A stretch of DNA of 39,612 nt from Streptomyces cellostaticus. GTDB taxonomy: Bacteria > Actinomycetota > Actinomycetes > Streptomycetales > Streptomycetaceae. Below the pieces are notes generated by a model. That model was not told the origin of the DNA and did not search any database. It was given only the letters and a program-made list of their open reading frames with translations. The stretch is taken from NCBI RefSeq assembly GCF_001513965.1, contig NZ_KQ948020.1, forward strand, positions 213,826 to 253,437. Reading direction: 5' to 3'. The translations under genes and the position numbers were made by a program. Shown piece after piece: positions 38,461 to 39,612 of the stretch (position 1 is the stretch's first letter; each line of letters begins with the position of its first letter).

Positions 38461-39612
38461 GGACGAGGACGAGGCGGCGGCCGCAGGCGTGGCGCCCCCT
38501 GGGCCGTTCCTGAAGGAGTACACGCCGATCGGGCTCCCGCCGGTGAGCGCCCAGAAGGCCTCGGTGGTGTTCTACCGCAACGGCGGCTACAGCGTGATCA
38601 CCGTCTCGGGGGTGCGGCACGTCGACAAGCGGGCGCTGGCCCGGCCGTACACCGTCTGCGAGATCGCGCAGGGAACCTATGTGTCGAGCCTCGAGCTGGA
38701 GCTGCCGGCCGCCGGCGGCACCAGCTTCTTCAAGGCCGAGGTGGACATCGAGTGGGAGGTCACCGATCCCCATCTGGCCGCCGTCCAGGTCGTGACCGAC
38801 GTCGCCAAGCGGCTCACCTCACCGGTGCTGGAACGGCTGCGCGAGGTCACCCTGACCTACCGGGTGACCGACGCCGAACAGGCCAACCGCGTCATCACCC
38901 GCGAGTGCGTCGGCGGACGCTGGAGCGACCTGGGATCCGACCTCGGCCTGCGGGTGCGGCTGTACGTCCGCCTGGGGGTGGACGACGAGGCCATCGGGTA
39001 CGCGAAGAAGCAGCGCGAGGTCCATGCCGACGCCGAGGTCACCAAAATGCGTCAGGACGCGTTCCGGCGCATGCTTCAGGGCGGCGAACTGGAGCAGCTC
39101 AGCTTCATGCTGGCCGCCGACCCCGAGGGAGCCAAGGACTTCCTGGAGAAGATCCGCCAGGAGGGCCGGCAGGACGAGCGGGAGCGGGTCGACCGGCTCT
39201 ACAGCATGGCGTTGCGCGGCGAACTCAACTCCATCGACGTGGAGACACAGGTCCTGAACCTCCTCAACAAGGACCACCGCGGCCTGACGGGCCCCATCGG
39301 GACGGTGCCCGCCCGGCGCCAGCCCCGGCAGCTGGAGCAGTCCGCCGACGGCACGTTCACCCCGGAGTGGGTGTCGGACGAACCGCCCCGGCGGCAGCCG
39401 TACCGGGCGGAGTCCTCCCGGCAGGAGCCCCGCCGCCGGGACCGCCACCCCGGCGACGACGCCGAGGCGGACGAACCGCCCTCCCGCACCCGGCGCCGGC
39501 CGCACCGCTCCGACCCCTATCCGGCGGAGGATCCGGACCGTGAGCCGTCGCGGGGGCGGGCGTATCGGTCGGACGGTTATGCGGACGACGATGTCGACCG
39601 GGAGCCTTCGCG
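38453..39612 (+). CDS. Probable SPFH/band-7-like protein, 3' end beyond window
   Basis: At least 386 residues, open to the last base. ATG 38453 follows GGAGGAGAGGC and overlaps the NTPase 3' end. Residues about 20-190 are beta-rich in a band-7-like pattern: SVVFYRNGGYSVITVSGVRHVDKR, FFKAEVDIEWEVTDPHLAAVQVVTDVAKRLTSPVLERLREVT, GLRVRLYVRLGVDDEA. Next come charged helices (about 190-280: KKQREVHADAEVTKMRQDAF, EKIRQEGRQDERERVDRLY) like the SPFH coiled-coil. From residue 300 the tail is Arg/Pro/Asp-rich and repetitive (DREPSRGRAYRSD type) and likely disordered. SPFH proteins scaffold membranes; no hydrophobic N-terminus is seen here. The assignment is by pattern only. Confidence 0.6.
   Translation, partial: MAEDEDEAAAAGVAPPGPFLKEYTPIGLPPVSAQKASVVFYRNGGYSVITVSGVRHVDKRALARPYTVCEIAQGTYVSSLELELPAAGGTSFFKAEVDIEWEVTDPHLAAVQVVTDVAKRLTSPVLERLREVTLTYRVTDAEQANRVITRECVGGRWSDLGSDLGLRVRLYVRLGVDDEAIGYAKKQREVHADAEVTKMRQDAFRRMLQGGELEQLSFMLAADPEGAKDFLEKIRQEGRQDERERVDRLYSMALRGELNSIDVETQVLNLLNKDHRGLTGPIGTVPARRQPRQLEQSADGTFTPEWVSDEPPRRQPYRAESSRQEPRRRDRHPGDDAEADEPPSRTRRRPHRSDPYPAEDPDREPSRGRAYRSDGYADDDVDREPS

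Overview
The window is high-GC actinobacterial DNA, almost certainly from a Streptomyces chromosome. Third codon positions are strongly G/C, GTG and TTG starts are common, regulator families are typical of the genus (TetR, ROK, LacI, GlxA/AraC, Crp), and there is an alditol oxidase of the Streptomyces AldO type. I see no tRNA, rRNA, CRISPR array or intact insertion sequence.

Region 1 (1-9.5 kb) is a mosaic of single genes: a frameshifted aldo/keto reductase, a HEAT-repeat protein, a PEP mutase/isocitrate lyase-like enzyme, a frameshifted small secreted protein, a TetR regulator overlapping an alpha/beta hydrolase, a NUDIX hydrolase, a secreted phosphodiesterase-type enzyme with a jacalin-like lectin tail, and a frameshifted TPR-CHAT protein. 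The CHAT gene lies head to head with a membrane-protein gene, and both seem to have lost their 5' ends. All three frame breaks behave as one extra base, so sequencing error and gene decay are both possible.

Region 2 (9.6-24.1 kb) starts with an MFS exporter on the plus strand, then a long minus-strand block for galactoside use. A ROK repressor overlaps a secreted GH30 glycosidase carrying a ricin-type lectin domain. After a hairpin and a promoter comes a tightly packed run: lipoprotein binding protein, two sugar ABC permeases, GH2 beta-galactosidase, MFS transporter, and an ABC-2 ATPase with two permeases. No sugar-import ATPase is present, which fits use of a shared MsiK-type ATPase. The likely job is cutting a beta-galactan outside the cell (possibly beta-1,6-linked arabinogalactan side chains), importing the oligomers and hydrolysing them inside. 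The ROK promoter and the transport promoter carry the same 23-bp inverted-repeat element over the -35 box, so ROK probably controls both units.

Region 3 (24.2-32.0 kb) holds alditol oxidase divergent from a D-2-hydroxyacid dehydrogenase, a LacI regulator, a saccharopine dehydrogenase-like reductase divergent from a GlxA-type regulator, and a flavin-binding PNPOx-like protein followed by a radical SAM protein with unusual cysteine spacing.

Region 4 (32.2 kb to the end) has a one-polypeptide sigma-like / zinc-finger / transmembrane / cellulose-binding protein, then a four-gene set: Crp/Fnr regulator, nucleotide-cyclase-like protein, P-loop NTPase with helical repeats, and a probable SPFH/band-7-like protein that runs off the window. 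The last three genes overlap one another. The cyclase-like C-terminus and the NTPase N-terminal region share a short Y-x3-[VA]-H-I-G-x-I motif, which suggests a recruitment-based signalling or conflict system. This is the best candidate for something undescribed.
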